17,186 nucleotides of DNA from Bacteroidota bacterium (GCA_947449125.1 CANFQR010000008.1:1-17186); one strand, 5' to 3'; counted from the stretch's first letter, positions 1-8,122 are shown. The notes: generated from the letters alone by a model not told the origin. Translations and numbers: made by a program.

Positions 1-793
1 CATTTCTAAAGTCTTTTGCAAATTCAAATACGCCTTCAAAACCTCCAACAATTAAACGTTTTAAATAGAGTTCATTTGCTATTCTTAAATAAAGCGGGAT
101 ATTTAAAGCGTTATGATGTGTTATAAATGGGCGAGCGGTTGCACCTCCCGGAATACTCTGAAGTATAGGTGTTTCAACTTCTAGTAATCCGGCGTGATTT
201 AAAATTTGCCTTATCGAATTAATAATTTGCGAACGTTTTTTGAACGTGTCGCGCACTTGTGGGTTGATAATTAAGTCTACGTAACGTTGACGGAATCTAA
301 ATTCAGGGTCGCTTACTTCATCAAAAGAATTTCCAGAATCGTCTGTTTTTACAATTGGCAAAGGTTTTATTGATTTGCTCAATATTTTTAATGAGGTAAC
401 ATGAATTGAAATTTCACCTGTTTTTGTAGTGAAGCCATAACCGTTTACGCCAATTATGTCGCCAATATCCATTAGTTTTTTCCAAACTATATCGTACATG
501 GTTTTATCTTCACCGGGACAAATATCATCTTTGCGAATGTACAGTTGAATTCTGCATGTGGTATCTTGAATAACGGCAAAGCAGGCTTTTCCCATATCTC
601 TTATACTCATTATTCTGCCGGCAATTGAAATATCTTTGTAATTGAGTTTGTCGCGCTCGTAATTTTCTCTAATATCTGCTGCGGTTACATTGACTTTAAA
701 TTCATCTGCGGGGTATGGATCAATGCCCATTGCTTTTAACTCTGATAATTTTTGTCTGCGTTGCAGTTCTTGTTCACTAAGGTGTAAGGACAT
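1..793 (-). CDS. lysS: Lysyl-tRNA synthetase, class II (N-terminal part, cut by window edge)
   Basis: Charges tRNA-Lys with lysine in the cytoplasm. Only the first 264 residues are present; the reading frame leaves the window at base 1. The start is the ATG at 793, followed by MSLHLSEQELQRRQKL, typical of the family. Residues about 55-155 form the OB-fold anticodon-binding domain (IAGRIMSIRDMGKACFAVIQD region). The catalytic core opens with FRFRQRYVDL, followed by class II motif 1 (LLEVETPIL) and the GGATARPFITHHNAL substrate-pocket segment. The last visible residues, AKDFRN, are the start of motif 2. It is divergent from the sigma factor gene across 261 bases of AT-rich DNA. I found no convincing promoter for it there; the best candidate has mismatches in both elements. 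No frameshift or odd feature is seen. Confidence 0.95.
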   Translation of the reverse strand, partial: MSLHLSEQELQRRQKLSELKAMGIDPYPADEFKVNVTAADIRENYERDKLNYKDISIAGRIMSIRDMGKACFAVIQDTTCRIQLYIRKDDICPGEDKTMYDIVWKKLMDIGDIIGVNGYGFTTKTGEISIHVTSLKILSKSIKPLPIVKTDDSGNSFDEVSDPEFRFRQRYVDLIINPQVRDTFKKRSQIINSIRQILNHAGLLEVETPILQSIPGGATARPFITHHNALNIPLYLRIANELYLKRLIVGGFEGVFEFAKDFRN

Positions 794-1009
794 AAATAAT
801 ATTTTGCGAATAAAAGTACATTTTATATCAACTCAAATTAAAATCAATTTTAAACTAAAGATCAACGAATAGAAATATTTTATAAAAGGATTGATAAAAC
901 AATTGTGTTAAAAACAAAAAACACGCCAATATTTATATTTTTAAACGCTTGATAATCAACACTTAAACAAATTTTGTTTAATTTATATTTTAATTCGTTA
1001 AACAGTTTG

Positions 1010-1017
1010 TATATTTG
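1010..1017 (+). promoter_or_regulatory. Candidate -7 element for the sigma factor gene
   Basis: TATATTTG matches the Bacteroidota -7 pattern TAnnTTTG and lies 37 bases before the ATG at 1055. No clear TTTG is found 19-20 bases upstream; the nearest (973-976) is 33 bases away. With this base composition a chance match is quite possible. Confidence 0.3.
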
Positions 1018-1054
1018 TTCAAGTTTTTTAATAAATAGTTAAACAAAAGTAATT

Positions 1055-1561
1055 ATGACAGCAATAGAGTTTAATACAAGAATTATGAACGAAAAAAGTT
1101 CATTAAAAAATTTTGCATTAAGTTTAACGCACAATACAGATGACGCTTTAGATTTATTGCAAGACACTTATGTAAAAGCAATTACGTATCGCGAAAAGTT
1201 TGAAGACAGCACTAATTTAAAAGCATGGTTATTTACCATAATGAAAAATACCTTTATTAATGCTTATCGCCGAAATGTAAAAACAAAACAATTAATAAGT
1301 AAAGGCGACGATATACAGCTTAACAGAGCGTTTAAGCAAAATAGTTATGACCACAGTGAGAGCAGAATGAATGCTAAAGAGATAATTAAAAAAATTGAAA
1401 GTTTAGACGAGGATTATAAAGTACCTTTTACACGTTATTATAACGGGTATAAATACGAAGAAATCGCTAATGAAATGCAACTACCATTAGGAACGGTTAA
1501 AAGCAGGATATTTATTGCTAGAAAAATTTTAATGGAATCACTGAAGCACTATAGAAATTAA
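1055..1561 (+). CDS. RNA polymerase sigma factor, ECF type
   Basis: An extracytoplasmic-function sigma factor of 168 residues that would direct RNA polymerase to a small set of promoters. Region 2 spans about residues 20-76, with ALDLLQDTYVKAITYREKF (core binding), LKAWLFTIMKNTFINAYRR (-10 recognition). Region 4 spans about 112-160, with YEEIANEMQLPLGTVKSRI forming the helix-turn-helix. The linker is short and there is no extra C-terminal domain. No membrane anti-sigma gene is adjacent, although many ECF factors have one beside them. The next gene downstream on the same strand is a photolyase, but a strong terminator lies between them. Light-linked ECF factors beside photolyase or pigment genes are known in several bacteria, so a light or oxidative stress role is an inference from context. 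The family assignment is firm; the regulon is unknown. Confidence 0.93.
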   Translation: MTAIEFNTRIMNEKSSLKNFALSLTHNTDDALDLLQDTYVKAITYREKFEDSTNLKAWLFTIMKNTFINAYRRNVKTKQLISKGDDIQLNRAFKQNSYDHSESRMNAKEIIKKIESLDEDYKVPFTRYYNGYKYEEIANEMQLPLGTVKSRIFIARKILMESLKHYRN

Positions 1562-1566
1562 TACAT

Positions 1567-1574
1567 TAAATTTG
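1567..1574 (+). promoter_or_regulatory. Weak candidate -7 element for the photolyase gene
   Basis: TAAATTTG fits TAnnTTTG right after the sigma factor stop codon. No TTTG is found at the expected upstream distance. If real, transcription would begin near 1581, inside the left arm of the terminator hairpin, so this transcript could not fold the terminator. A chance match is possible. Confidence 0.2.
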
Positions 1575-1576
1575 TC

Positions 1577-1606
1577 AACCCTTCATTTCGAAGGGTTTTT
1601 TGTTTT
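1577..1606 (+). terminator. Intrinsic terminator after the sigma factor gene, abutting the photolyase start
   Basis: Perfect 8-bp stem AACCCTTC (1577-1584) and GAAGGGTT (1590-1597), 5-nt loop ATTTC, then a T-rich tract running to 1606 with a single G. The photolyase ATG begins at 1607. The right arm contains the only Shine-Dalgarno-like string (GAAGGG, 1590-1595) before that ATG. Confidence 0.8.
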
Positions 1607-2935
1607 ATGAAAGAGAGAACAACTTTATTTTGGTTCAGAAGAGATTTAAGGCTTTACGATAATTGCGGCCTGTATAACGCTTTAAGAGATAATAATGAGG
1701 TATTACCTATTTTTATTTTTGACAAAACAATATTAGATAAGCTTCAAGATAAAAAAGATCGACGAGTAGATTTTATTCAGCAAGCATTAGAAAATATTAA
1801 TATTGATTTGCAAAAACTGGGCTCTTCTTTAAGCGTTTATTATGGCGAACCTTCAGAAATTTTCGGGCAAATTATTAAAGAAAAAAATATAAAAAATGTT
1901 TATGCGAATCATGATTATGAACCTTACGCTATTGAACGCGATGCCAATATTAAAAGTCTTTTAGAAAACAATGAAATTGAATTTAAAACATTTAAAGACC
2001 AATGTGTTTTTGAAAAAAGCGAGGTTGTAAAAGATGACGGATTGCCTTACACCGTGTTTACGCCTTACAGTAAAAAATGGAAGAAATATCTTAAAACGGA
2101 AAACTACCAACCCTTTTTAACCGAAAGTTATTTTCAAAGCTTTATTAAGCAAGTACCAAATAAAATTATTGATTTACAATTGTTAGGGTTTGAAAAAACC
2201 GACATGATTTTAAATAAAAATATAACGGTTAGCAATTTACTTCTAGAGAAATATAAAGAACATCGAGATTATCCGGCTATAGATGGCACAAGTAAATTAA
2301 GTGTTTACCTGCGTTTTGGCATTGTAAGCATAAGAGAGTTAGTTTCTAAAAGCGTTACTGTTAGCGAAACTTGGTTAAACGAATTAATATGGCGCGATTT
2401 TTATATGATGATTTTGTTTCACTTTCCTCATGTGGTCAATAGTGCGTTTAAAAAGCAATACGATAAAATTGTTTGGAGTAATAATGAAGATTATTTTATC
2501 AGGTGGTGTAAAGGACAAACCGGCTTTCCCATTGTTGATGCAGGAATGAGAGAGTTGAACTCAACTGGTTTTATGCATAACCGTGTAAGAATGATTGTAA
2601 GTAGCTTTTTAGTAAAAGATTTATTGATTGATTGGCGGTGGGGAGAGGCTTATTTTGCTCAAAAATTAAACGACTTTGATTTAAGTGCAAATAATGGTGG
2701 ATGGCAATGGGCAGCTGGTTGTGGTTGTGATGCTGCGCCTTATTTCAGGGTTTTTAATCCTACTGAACAACAAAAAAAATTTGATTCTAAATTTGAATAC
2801 ATAAAAAAATGGATTCCCGAATTTGGTACATCAAAATACCCATTGCCAATTGTAGACCACGCGAAAGCTCGTTTAACAGTGATTTCTTTGTATAAAAAAG
2901 TACTTTCTGAAAATAAGCAAACCCAATTATTTTGA
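1607..2935 (+). CDS. phrB: Deoxyribodipyrimidine photo-lyase (class I CPD photolyase)
   Basis: A 442-residue flavoprotein that uses blue light to split cyclobutane pyrimidine dimers. The N-terminal antenna domain begins with TLFWFRRDLRLYDN, the hallmark of the photolyase/cryptochrome family. The C-terminal FAD domain starts near residue 220 with YPAIDGTSKLSVYLRFG and continues through WLNELIWRDFYMMIL, then GQTGFPIVDAGMREL and MHNRVRMIVSSFLVKDLLIDW. The ANNGGWQWAAG...DAAPYFRVFNP block (tryptophans near 366 and 368) carries the Asn expected opposite the flavin in CPD photolyases and part of the tryptophan electron-transfer chain. Length is usual for class I. The ATG at 1607 is the only sensible start because the antenna strand begins at once. 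The gene runs convergent with the desaturase, with 10 bases between stop codons. CPD photolyase rather than cryptochrome is favoured by the NNGG motif and the lack of a C-terminal extension. Confidence 0.95.
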   Translation: MKERTTLFWFRRDLRLYDNCGLYNALRDNNEVLPIFIFDKTILDKLQDKKDRRVDFIQQALENINIDLQKLGSSLSVYYGEPSEIFGQIIKEKNIKNVYANHDYEPYAIERDANIKSLLENNEIEFKTFKDQCVFEKSEVVKDDGLPYTVFTPYSKKWKKYLKTENYQPFLTESYFQSFIKQVPNKIIDLQLLGFEKTDMILNKNITVSNLLLEKYKEHRDYPAIDGTSKLSVYLRFGIVSIRELVSKSVTVSETWLNELIWRDFYMMILFHFPHVVNSAFKKQYDKIVWSNNEDYFIRWCKGQTGFPIVDAGMRELNSTGFMHNRVRMIVSSFLVKDLLIDWRWGEAYFAQKLNDFDLSANNGGWQWAAGCGCDAAPYFRVFNPTEQQKKFDSKFEYIKKWIPEFGTSKYPLPIVDHAKARLTVISLYKKVLSENKQTQLF

Positions 2936-2945
2936 TAATTGTTTA

Positions 2946-3668
2946 CTAAACCAATTTAATGATTTTTAATTTATCAAATAGCCAAATAATTCGGTAGGTT
3001 GGATCTATTTCCCACCATTTTACTGCAAAGTTTGGTTTTGAGCCTGCTTGATGATGATTATTTTGAAATAATTCACCCATTAATAAAAAATCTATAAAAA
3101 GGGTGTTTTTTGATTTATCCGAAGAATTAAAATTTCTGTATCCATATTTATGCCCTGCCCAATTTACGATTGCACCTTGAATAGGTCCGATAAAAAAATG
3201 AATCGGTAAAAATAGATACATCCACCATTCTGTTGCAAAAGCGCTGTAAAACAGCACATAAAATGCGGCAAAAATTAATCTCATTAACCAACTATCTGCA
3301 ATTTTATCTATGGTTGTAAATTCAGGGAAATTACGATCAAATTTATCTTCAACAATAACTCGCTTATTTAAAACATCATTGTATATTTTTCTTGTGTGTA
3401 ACATCATTTGAAAAGCATCCTTAAAAAAATGAGGTGTATGAGGATCTTTTTCGGTGTCGCTATATGCATGATGCATTCTGTGAAGTATGGCGTAAGCTCT
3501 AGCATTCAGATATGATGAGCCTTGAGTAATCCACGAAAAAACATAGAAGAACTTGATCCAAAATTTATTCATTGTAAACATTTTATGCGCTGCGTAACGA
3601 TGCAGAAAAAAGGTTTGGCTAAACAATGAAAGATACCAATGACAAATTAAAAAAAGAAGAATATACAT
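2946..3668 (-). CDS. Membrane fatty acyl desaturase (acyl-CoA desaturase family)
   Basis: An integral membrane di-iron enzyme of 240 residues, expected to insert a double bond into a fatty acyl chain at the inner membrane. The three histidine boxes are present: HRYAAH (residues 23-28), HRMHH (63-67) and QNNHH (202-206), along with the WAGHKYG motif near 170-176. Hydrophobic segments cover about 1-20, 35-55, 130-165. The protein is shorter than animal stearoyl-CoA desaturases and starts almost at the first membrane helix, which is common for the compact Bacteroidota versions. The start ATG at 3668 is the first available in frame. The gene is tail-to-tail with the photolyase. No clear promoter is visible in the 163 bases upstream. 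Regiospecificity and whether the substrate is acyl-CoA, ACP or lipid-bound cannot be read from the sequence. Confidence 0.88.
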   Translation of the reverse strand: MYILLFLICHWYLSLFSQTFFLHRYAAHKMFTMNKFWIKFFYVFSWITQGSSYLNARAYAILHRMHHAYSDTEKDPHTPHFFKDAFQMMLHTRKIYNDVLNKRVIVEDKFDRNFPEFTTIDKIADSWLMRLIFAAFYVLFYSAFATEWWMYLFLPIHFFIGPIQGAIVNWAGHKYGYRNFNSSDKSKNTLFIDFLLMGELFQNNHHQAGSKPNFAVKWWEIDPTYRIIWLFDKLKIIKLV

Positions 3669-3831
3669 TTATAGAGGCTTGTTAAGAGAGACTGTAATGT
3701 CAGTATTATTTATAAATTAATCGCTAACAATTATGTTAAATTAATTGGGTTATTATTTTAAATGGTTTTGTGAGTGGAACGAACATTTAAAAATTTTAAA
3801 AAGAAAAAACCGAAAATTATTATAATAATAA

Positions 3832-4968
3832 TTACTCTTTAACTAATTTAATGATGGTGTTTTCAAATTTTAAAATGAACAGACCATTGGGAAGAAATGA
3901 AAAATCAGTTTGGTTTATATTTTCCCCAGACCAAACAATTCGACCAAAGGAGTTAATTAAAAAACAAGTTTCAATCCCCAAATTACTTGTTATAGAAATT
4001 TTATTTGAAAAAGGATTTGGAAAGCATGTTATATTTTTTTCAATTGTAATTTCATTATTGTCGGTTGTTAAACAACTCTTAGTATAATTTTGAAAGAATT
4101 GCCACATTAGGTAAGTTGCGCTAAACTGGTTACTTACAGTTGCAGTGCCTGAAACAAGACCTCCAGGCCAAGAATGGTCCCCATCATAACTTACATATTG
4201 TTCAATTACTGAATTACAAGTACAATTTGAATATTTAAAATGATCGAATTGATTTACATTATGAAAAAGAATACTTTTTATAGTGTTGCAAGCATAATTT
4301 GAACTGATAATACTAAACATACTGTCTTGAGGAGGAAAATAAGTACCTGTTGACCCTATTGTTGTGCCACCATAATACTTTACATTTTGATCTAAATAAG
4401 AATGGAAACTAATAATTGGAATCGCTCTGGAAGGATTCCATGGATAATACATTAAATTACCTGCTACTGGCGCAATTGCCGCAAACCTGCTTGTAAGTTG
4501 ATTCGCAAGGCGGTAGCAAAGCAACGCACCATTTGAAAATCCCGTTGCGTAAACTCGCATGGTATCAATAGGCCTGGAGGCAAATAAATTATTTAGTAAT
4601 GAATTCACAAATCCAACATCGTTAATATTTAGTCCTGTAGCAGGAGCGCAACAGCCTCCTGCATTCCAAGTTCGGTTTCCGGCAATTTTTACACCTTCGG
4701 GATAAACAACAATAAAACCAGATGAGTCAGATTTTTGAGAAAGTCGTGATTGATATTGAATCGATTGATAACCAAGTGGGCTACCCCCATGAAAAGCTAA
4801 AACTAGTGGATAGTTTGTTGATGTATTATAACCTGTTGGAAGATGTGTTAAAAAAGTTCGCCAACGATTGCCAACATAAATACTATCATAAATATTGGTT
4901 TGACAAAAACCAATATTAGTAAAAAAAAGTAAAATAATAATTCTAAAAAAAGAGTTATTGCCTACCAT
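3832..4968 (-). CDS. Secreted PHB-depolymerase/feruloyl-esterase-like hydrolase with T9SS sorting domain
   Basis: A 378-residue alpha/beta hydrolase of the LpqC/polyhydroxybutyrate depolymerase family, predicted to be exported and released or anchored at the cell surface. Residues 1-22 look like a signal peptide (charged start, IIILLFF core) with likely cleavage before Gln23. The catalytic domain shows the oxyanion HGG (60-62), nucleophile elbow GFSNG with Ser145, a probable Asp193 in the SYLDQNV segment, and His265 in DGDHSWPGG. Cysteines 106-107, 227, 249, 251 and 299 suggest disulfides, fitting an extracellular enzyme. The last 64 residues (CFPNPFSNKISI onward, ending IIKLVKE) match the type A C-terminal sorting domain of the type IX secretion system. 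Members act on PHB, feruloyl-polysaccharides or other esters, so the substrate is open. It is flanked by the desaturase (163 bases) and atpG (93 bases), with no sign of a shared operon. Confidence 0.85.
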   Translation of the reverse strand: MVGNNSFFRIIILLFFTNIGFCQTNIYDSIYVGNRWRTFLTHLPTGYNTSTNYPLVLAFHGGSPLGYQSIQYQSRLSQKSDSSGFIVVYPEGVKIAGNRTWNAGGCCAPATGLNINDVGFVNSLLNNLFASRPIDTMRVYATGFSNGALLCYRLANQLTSRFAAIAPVAGNLMYYPWNPSRAIPIISFHSYLDQNVKYYGGTTIGSTGTYFPPQDSMFSIISSNYACNTIKSILFHNVNQFDHFKYSNCTCNSVIEQYVSYDGDHSWPGGLVSGTATVSNQFSATYLMWQFFQNYTKSCLTTDNNEITIEKNITCFPNPFSNKISITSNLGIETCFLINSFGRIVWSGENINQTDFSFLPNGLFILKFENTIIKLVKE

Positions 4969-5061
4969 CTTTATTATAATTAGATTTTTTATTTGATGGC
5001 ATAAAATTAAAATAGTTTAAATCACTTTAAAAACTGATTAGGAATTTGTAAATAATCTAAA

Positions 5062-5940
5062 TTATCCATTAAGAGCTTCAGCTCCACCAACAATCTCTAA
5101 AATTTCTTTAGTAATAGAAGCTTGACGCGCTTTATTGTAGGTTATTTTTAATTCTTTTTGCATGGCTTGAGCATTATCTGTTGCTTTGTGCATTGCTGTC
5201 ATTCTTGCACCGTGCTCGCTTGCCACAGAATCTAACATTGCTTTGTAAAATTGTGTTTTTATTGAGCGTGGAATTAATTCATTGATAATAGATTCTTGGC
5301 TTGGCTCAAATAAATAATCAACATTTAATTTTTTTTCGCCCGTTTTGGCGGGCATAACTGGCAACAATTGTTCTTCAACAGGAGTTTGAACAGCAGCATT
5401 TTTAAATTGATTATAAACTAAAACTACTTTATCAAATTGTTTGTTTAAAAAAGATTCCATTACTTTTTCTACAAACTCAGAGGTAGTAGAAAAATTTAAT
5501 TTATCAAATAATGAACTTGTATGAGTTGGTAAATCAGTTCCGCTAATATTGTATGCTGTACGTTTAAAAGCATCTTGAACTTTTTTACCTATTGATAATA
5601 CTGTAATATTATAACCCAAGTAATCATTATTAATTAAATGATTGGTTTTCTTAATAATATTTGAATTAAATGCACCAGCTAGTCCCCTGTTTGATGAAAT
5701 AGGAATTATAAGTATGTTTTTACCATTTGTATTTCGTGCGTAAACATTATCGCCTGAATCAACACTAGCGCTTACGTTTTCTAAAAGGTCTTTAAGCTTG
5801 TTTGCGTAAGGGCGCATTTGTATTATTGCATCTTGAGCTCGCTTTAACTTTGCAGCACTTACCATTTTCATAGCACTGGTAATTTGCATAGTAGAACCTA
5901 CCGATGCTATTCTATTTCTTACTTCCTTTAAACTTGGCAT
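5062..5940 (-). CDS. atpG: ATP synthase F1 subunit gamma
   Basis: The rotor shaft of the F1 head, 292 residues. The N-terminal helix (MPSLKEVRNRIASVGSTMQI, then TSAMKMVSAAKLKRAQ) and the C-terminal helix (HGARMTAMHKATDNAQ through KARQASITKEILEIVGGAEAL) are the conserved coiled coil that turns inside the alpha/beta ring. The variable Rossmann-like middle has the expected length. It is the last gene of the atp block on this strand, 47 bases after atpA. The beta and epsilon genes do not follow, which is common in Bacteroidota where atpD-atpC lie elsewhere. No strong terminator is visible after the stop; only a 5-bp GATTA/TAATC stem. Confidence 0.97.
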   Translation of the reverse strand: MPSLKEVRNRIASVGSTMQITSAMKMVSAAKLKRAQDAIIQMRPYANKLKDLLENVSASVDSGDNVYARNTNGKNILIIPISSNRGLAGAFNSNIIKKTNHLINNDYLGYNITVLSIGKKVQDAFKRTAYNISGTDLPTHTSSLFDKLNFSTTSEFVEKVMESFLNKQFDKVVLVYNQFKNAAVQTPVEEQLLPVMPAKTGEKKLNVDYLFEPSQESIINELIPRSIKTQFYKAMLDSVASEHGARMTAMHKATDNAQAMQKELKITYNKARQASITKEILEIVGGAEALNG

Positions 5941-5961
5941 TTTTTCGAAATTTTAAATTTA

Positions 5962-5984
5962 AAATATTAAATAATTTAATATTT
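5962..5984 (-). repeat. AT-only inverted repeat between atpA and atpG
   Basis: AAATATTAAAT (5962-5972) and ATTTAATATTT (5974-5984) are exact reverse complements around one base. Sterically about 9 pairs could form. All pairs are A-T, so stability is low. It may be a weak spacer hairpin or only a by-product of AT-rich sequence. Confidence 0.35.
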
Positions 5985-5987
5985 CTT

Positions 5988-7565
5988 TTAGTTATATTTC
6001 GCGGTTAATTCTTTTGCACAAACCTCTAAGGTATTTGTAATTTCATCTGTATATTTTCCAGCTTTTAGGTCATCTAATACAGATTTATGCTTACGTTCTA
6101 ATGCATCTAAAAAATCTTTCTCAAATTCACGAACTTTATTTACAGGCACATTTCTAAGTAAATTTTTAGTGCCCAAGTAAATTATCGCAATTTGCTGCTC
6201 AACTCTATATGGTGAAAACTGACCTTGTTTTAAGATTTCGGTGTTACGAGAACCTTTATCAAGTACAGATTTTGTAGCGGCATCTAAATCTGACCCAAAT
6301 TTAGAAAAAGCTTCTAATTCGCGATATTGCGCTTGGTCTAATTTTAGAGTCCCCGCAACTTTTTTCATTGATTTTATTTGAGCATTACCACCAACACGCG
6401 ATACAGAAATACCAACGTTAATTGCAGGACGTATACCAGAGTTAAAAAGATTGGACTCTAGAAAAATCTGTCCGTCAGTAATTGAAATAACATTTGTAGG
6501 AATATAAGCAGATACGTCGCCAGCTTGCGTCTCAATAATTGGCAGGGCGGTTAGTGAACCCCCACCTTTTACCAAATGTTTAATTGATGCAGGTAAGTCA
6601 TTCATGCTTTGAGCAATTGAATCGTTTGCATTTATTTTTGCAGCACGCTCTAATAATCTGCTATGTAAGTAAAACACATCACCCGGATAAGCTTCACGTC
6701 CTGGAGGACGGCGAAGTAGCAATGAAACTTCACGGTAAGCAACTGCTTGCTTTGATAAGTCATCAAATACAATTAATGCTGGTCTACCGGTATCTCTAAA
6801 GAACTCTCCAATTGCTGCACCGGCAAATGGCGCGTAAAATTGTAACGGTGCAGGGTCTGCCGCACTTGCTGCAACTACAATTGTATAAGGCATAGCTCCG
6901 TTTTCTTCTAATACACGAACAACATTCGCTACTGTAGAAGCTTTTTGACCAACAGCTACGTATATACAAAATACAGGTTTGCCCGCTTCAAAAAACTCTT
7001 TTTGATTAATTATTGTATCTATACAAACAGCAGTTTTACCAATTTGTCTATCACCGATTACTAATTCACGTTGACCACGACCAATAGGAATCATTGCATC
7101 TATAGCTTTTATTCCGGTTTGTAATGGCTCGGTTACAGGTTGACGGTAAATTACGCCAGGTGCTTTACGCTCTAATGGCATTTCATAAGTTTCACCTGAA
7201 ATAGGACCTTTTCCATCAATAGGGTTTCCTAAAGTGTCAACAACTCTTCCTAACATTCCTTCACCCACTTTTAGAGAGGCAATACGTCCTGTACGCTTAA
7301 CTGGACTTCCCTCGCTAATTCCCTCGCTAGGCCCTAGTAAAACAGCCCCAACGTTATCTTCTTCAAGGTTTAATACAATTGCCTGTAGGCCAGTTTCAAA
7401 TTCGATTAACTCTCCGGATTGTACTTTAGAAAGCCCATAGATTCTGGCAATACCATCACCTACTTGCAATACTGTTCCTACTTCTTCTATATCGGCTTCA
7501 CTTTTAAAGCCACTTAATTGTTCTCTTAAAATTGCAGATATTTCTGCCGGTTTTATCTCAGCCAT
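5988..7565 (-). CDS. atpA: ATP synthase F1 subunit alpha
   Basis: The non-catalytic nucleotide-binding subunit of the F1 ring, 525 residues. The N-terminal beta-barrel begins after [13 protein letters not shown], with [17 protein letters not shown] near 29-45. The P-loop GDRQIGKT is at 171-178, Walker B ALIVFDDL at 263-270, and the arginine finger Arg390 lies in [11 protein letters not shown]. The segment between [10 protein letters not shown] and [14 protein letters not shown] is longer than in E. coli, as often in Bacteroidota. Position 175 is Ile where the alpha P-loop is nearly always Thr (GDRQTGKT); the generic GxxxxGK[ST] pattern is still met. It lies 19 bases downstream of atpH. Confidence 0.98.
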   Translation of the reverse strand: MAEIKPAEISAILREQLSGFKSEADIEEVGTVLQVGDGIARIYGLSKVQSGELIEFETGLQAIVLNLEEDNVGAVLLGPSEGISEGSPVKRTGRIASLKVGEGMLGRVVDTLGNPIDGKGPISGETYEMPLERKAPGVIYRQPVTEPLQTGIKAIDAMIPIGRGQRELVIGDRQIGKTAVCIDTIINQKEFFEAGKPVFCIYVAVGQKASTVANVVRVLEENGAMPYTIVVAASAADPAPLQFYAPFAGAAIGEFFRDTGRPALIVFDDLSKQAVAYREVSLLLRRPPGREAYPGDVFYLHSRLLERAAKINANDSIAQSMNDLPASIKHLVKGGGSLTALPIIETQAGDVSAYIPTNVISITDGQIFLESNLFNSGIRPAINVGISVSRVGGNAQIKSMKKVAGTLKLDQAQYRELEAFSKFGSDLDAATKSVLDKGSRNTEILKQGQFSPYRVEQQIAIIYLGTKNLLRNVPVNKVREFEKDFLDALERKHKSVLDDLKAGKYTDEITNTLEVCAKELTAKYN

Positions 7566-7584
7566 TTTGTTTGATATTCAATTA

Positions 7585-8121
7585 TTAATTTTTATTAGCT
7601 AAATTCTTTTTCAGGTCAGATAGTTTTCTTTTAACACTCTGATCTATTTGTTTATCGCCAATTGAAAGGATAAATCCACCAACAATTGATGGATTTATCC
7701 TTTCAATAAGTTCGACATTGGTATTTGATCCGCTTTCTTTTATAATATCCAAGATTCTTTTTTTAGAGTCTGAATCTAATTCAATTGAGGATGTAACAAC
7801 CGCTGTAATTATGTTGTTTTTTACTTTATATTGTTCGTCAAATTGTTTAGCAATTGAAGGAATATAAAATTCGCGACGTTTTTTTGATAGTAAATTTATA
7901 AACGATAAGGATAGCGCAGTAATTTTTCCTGAAAACACAGAAGTAAAAATTTCTTGTTTTTTGTCTGGCTTAATTGTGGGACTGTTAAGTAACAAAACAA
8001 AATCGTGATTAGCTTCACAAACTTGTTTAATTAATTTCATATCAGACCTTGTTGCATCTAATTGCTGTTTTTCAATTGAGAGATCAATCAAGGATTTAGC
8101 GTATCTGGTAGCAACTATCAT
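7585..8121 (-). CDS. atpH: ATP synthase F1 subunit delta
   Basis: A 178-residue stator protein that ties the top of F1 to the b subunits. The N-terminal helical domain starts with ATRYAKSLIDLSIEKQ, the family signature, and the C-terminal region carries the conserved NPSIVGGFILSIGDKQIDQS stretch (about 143-162). It lies one base after the atpF stop codon (8123) and 19 bases before atpA, so translation is probably coupled to atpF. Bases 7661-7707, coding for residues 139-154, form an unusually long perfect hairpin described separately. Within it the codons AGG, ATC and CTT are used where this AT-rich genome mostly uses AGA, ATT and TTA. Confidence 0.95.
   Translation of the reverse strand: MIVATRYAKSLIDLSIEKQQLDATRSDMKLIKQVCEANHDFVLLLNSPTIKPDKKQEIFTSVFSGKITALSLSFINLLSKKRREFYIPSIAKQFDEQYKVKNNIITAVVTSSIELDSDSKKRILDIIKESGSNTNVELIERINPSIVGGFILSIGDKQIDQSVKRKLSDLKKNLANKN
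7661..7707 (-). repeat. Long perfect inverted repeat inside the atpH coding sequence
   Basis: ATTGAAAGGATAAATCCA (7661-7678) is the exact reverse complement of 7690-7707. On the transcribed strand the 11 bases between arms add a U-G wobble and three Watson-Crick pairs, leaving a UUG triloop. All 47 bases are used: 22 pairs and a 3-nt loop. There is no T tract after it and it sits about 75 bases before the atpH stop, so it is not a normal terminator. Confidence 0.85.
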
Positions 8122-8122
8122 T

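Noticed and set aside
690..872. Plus-strand open frame of 60 codons over the lysS start
   Set aside because: It lies mostly antisense to clear lysyl-tRNA synthetase coding sequence, has no recognisable motif and ends in AT-rich intergenic DNA.
973..976. TTTG as the -33 element of the sigma factor promoter
   Set aside because: It is 33 bases from the candidate -7 element at 1010, far beyond the usual 19-20 base spacing.
1607..2935. Cryptochrome instead of photolyase
   Set aside because: The protein has the NNGGWQW block of CPD photolyases, standard length and no C-terminal signalling extension.
3851..5000. Two plus-strand open frames opposite the secreted esterase (3851-4087, 4722-4919)
   Set aside because: Antisense to a well-supported hydrolase with catalytic triad and sorting domain; no start context or motif of their own.
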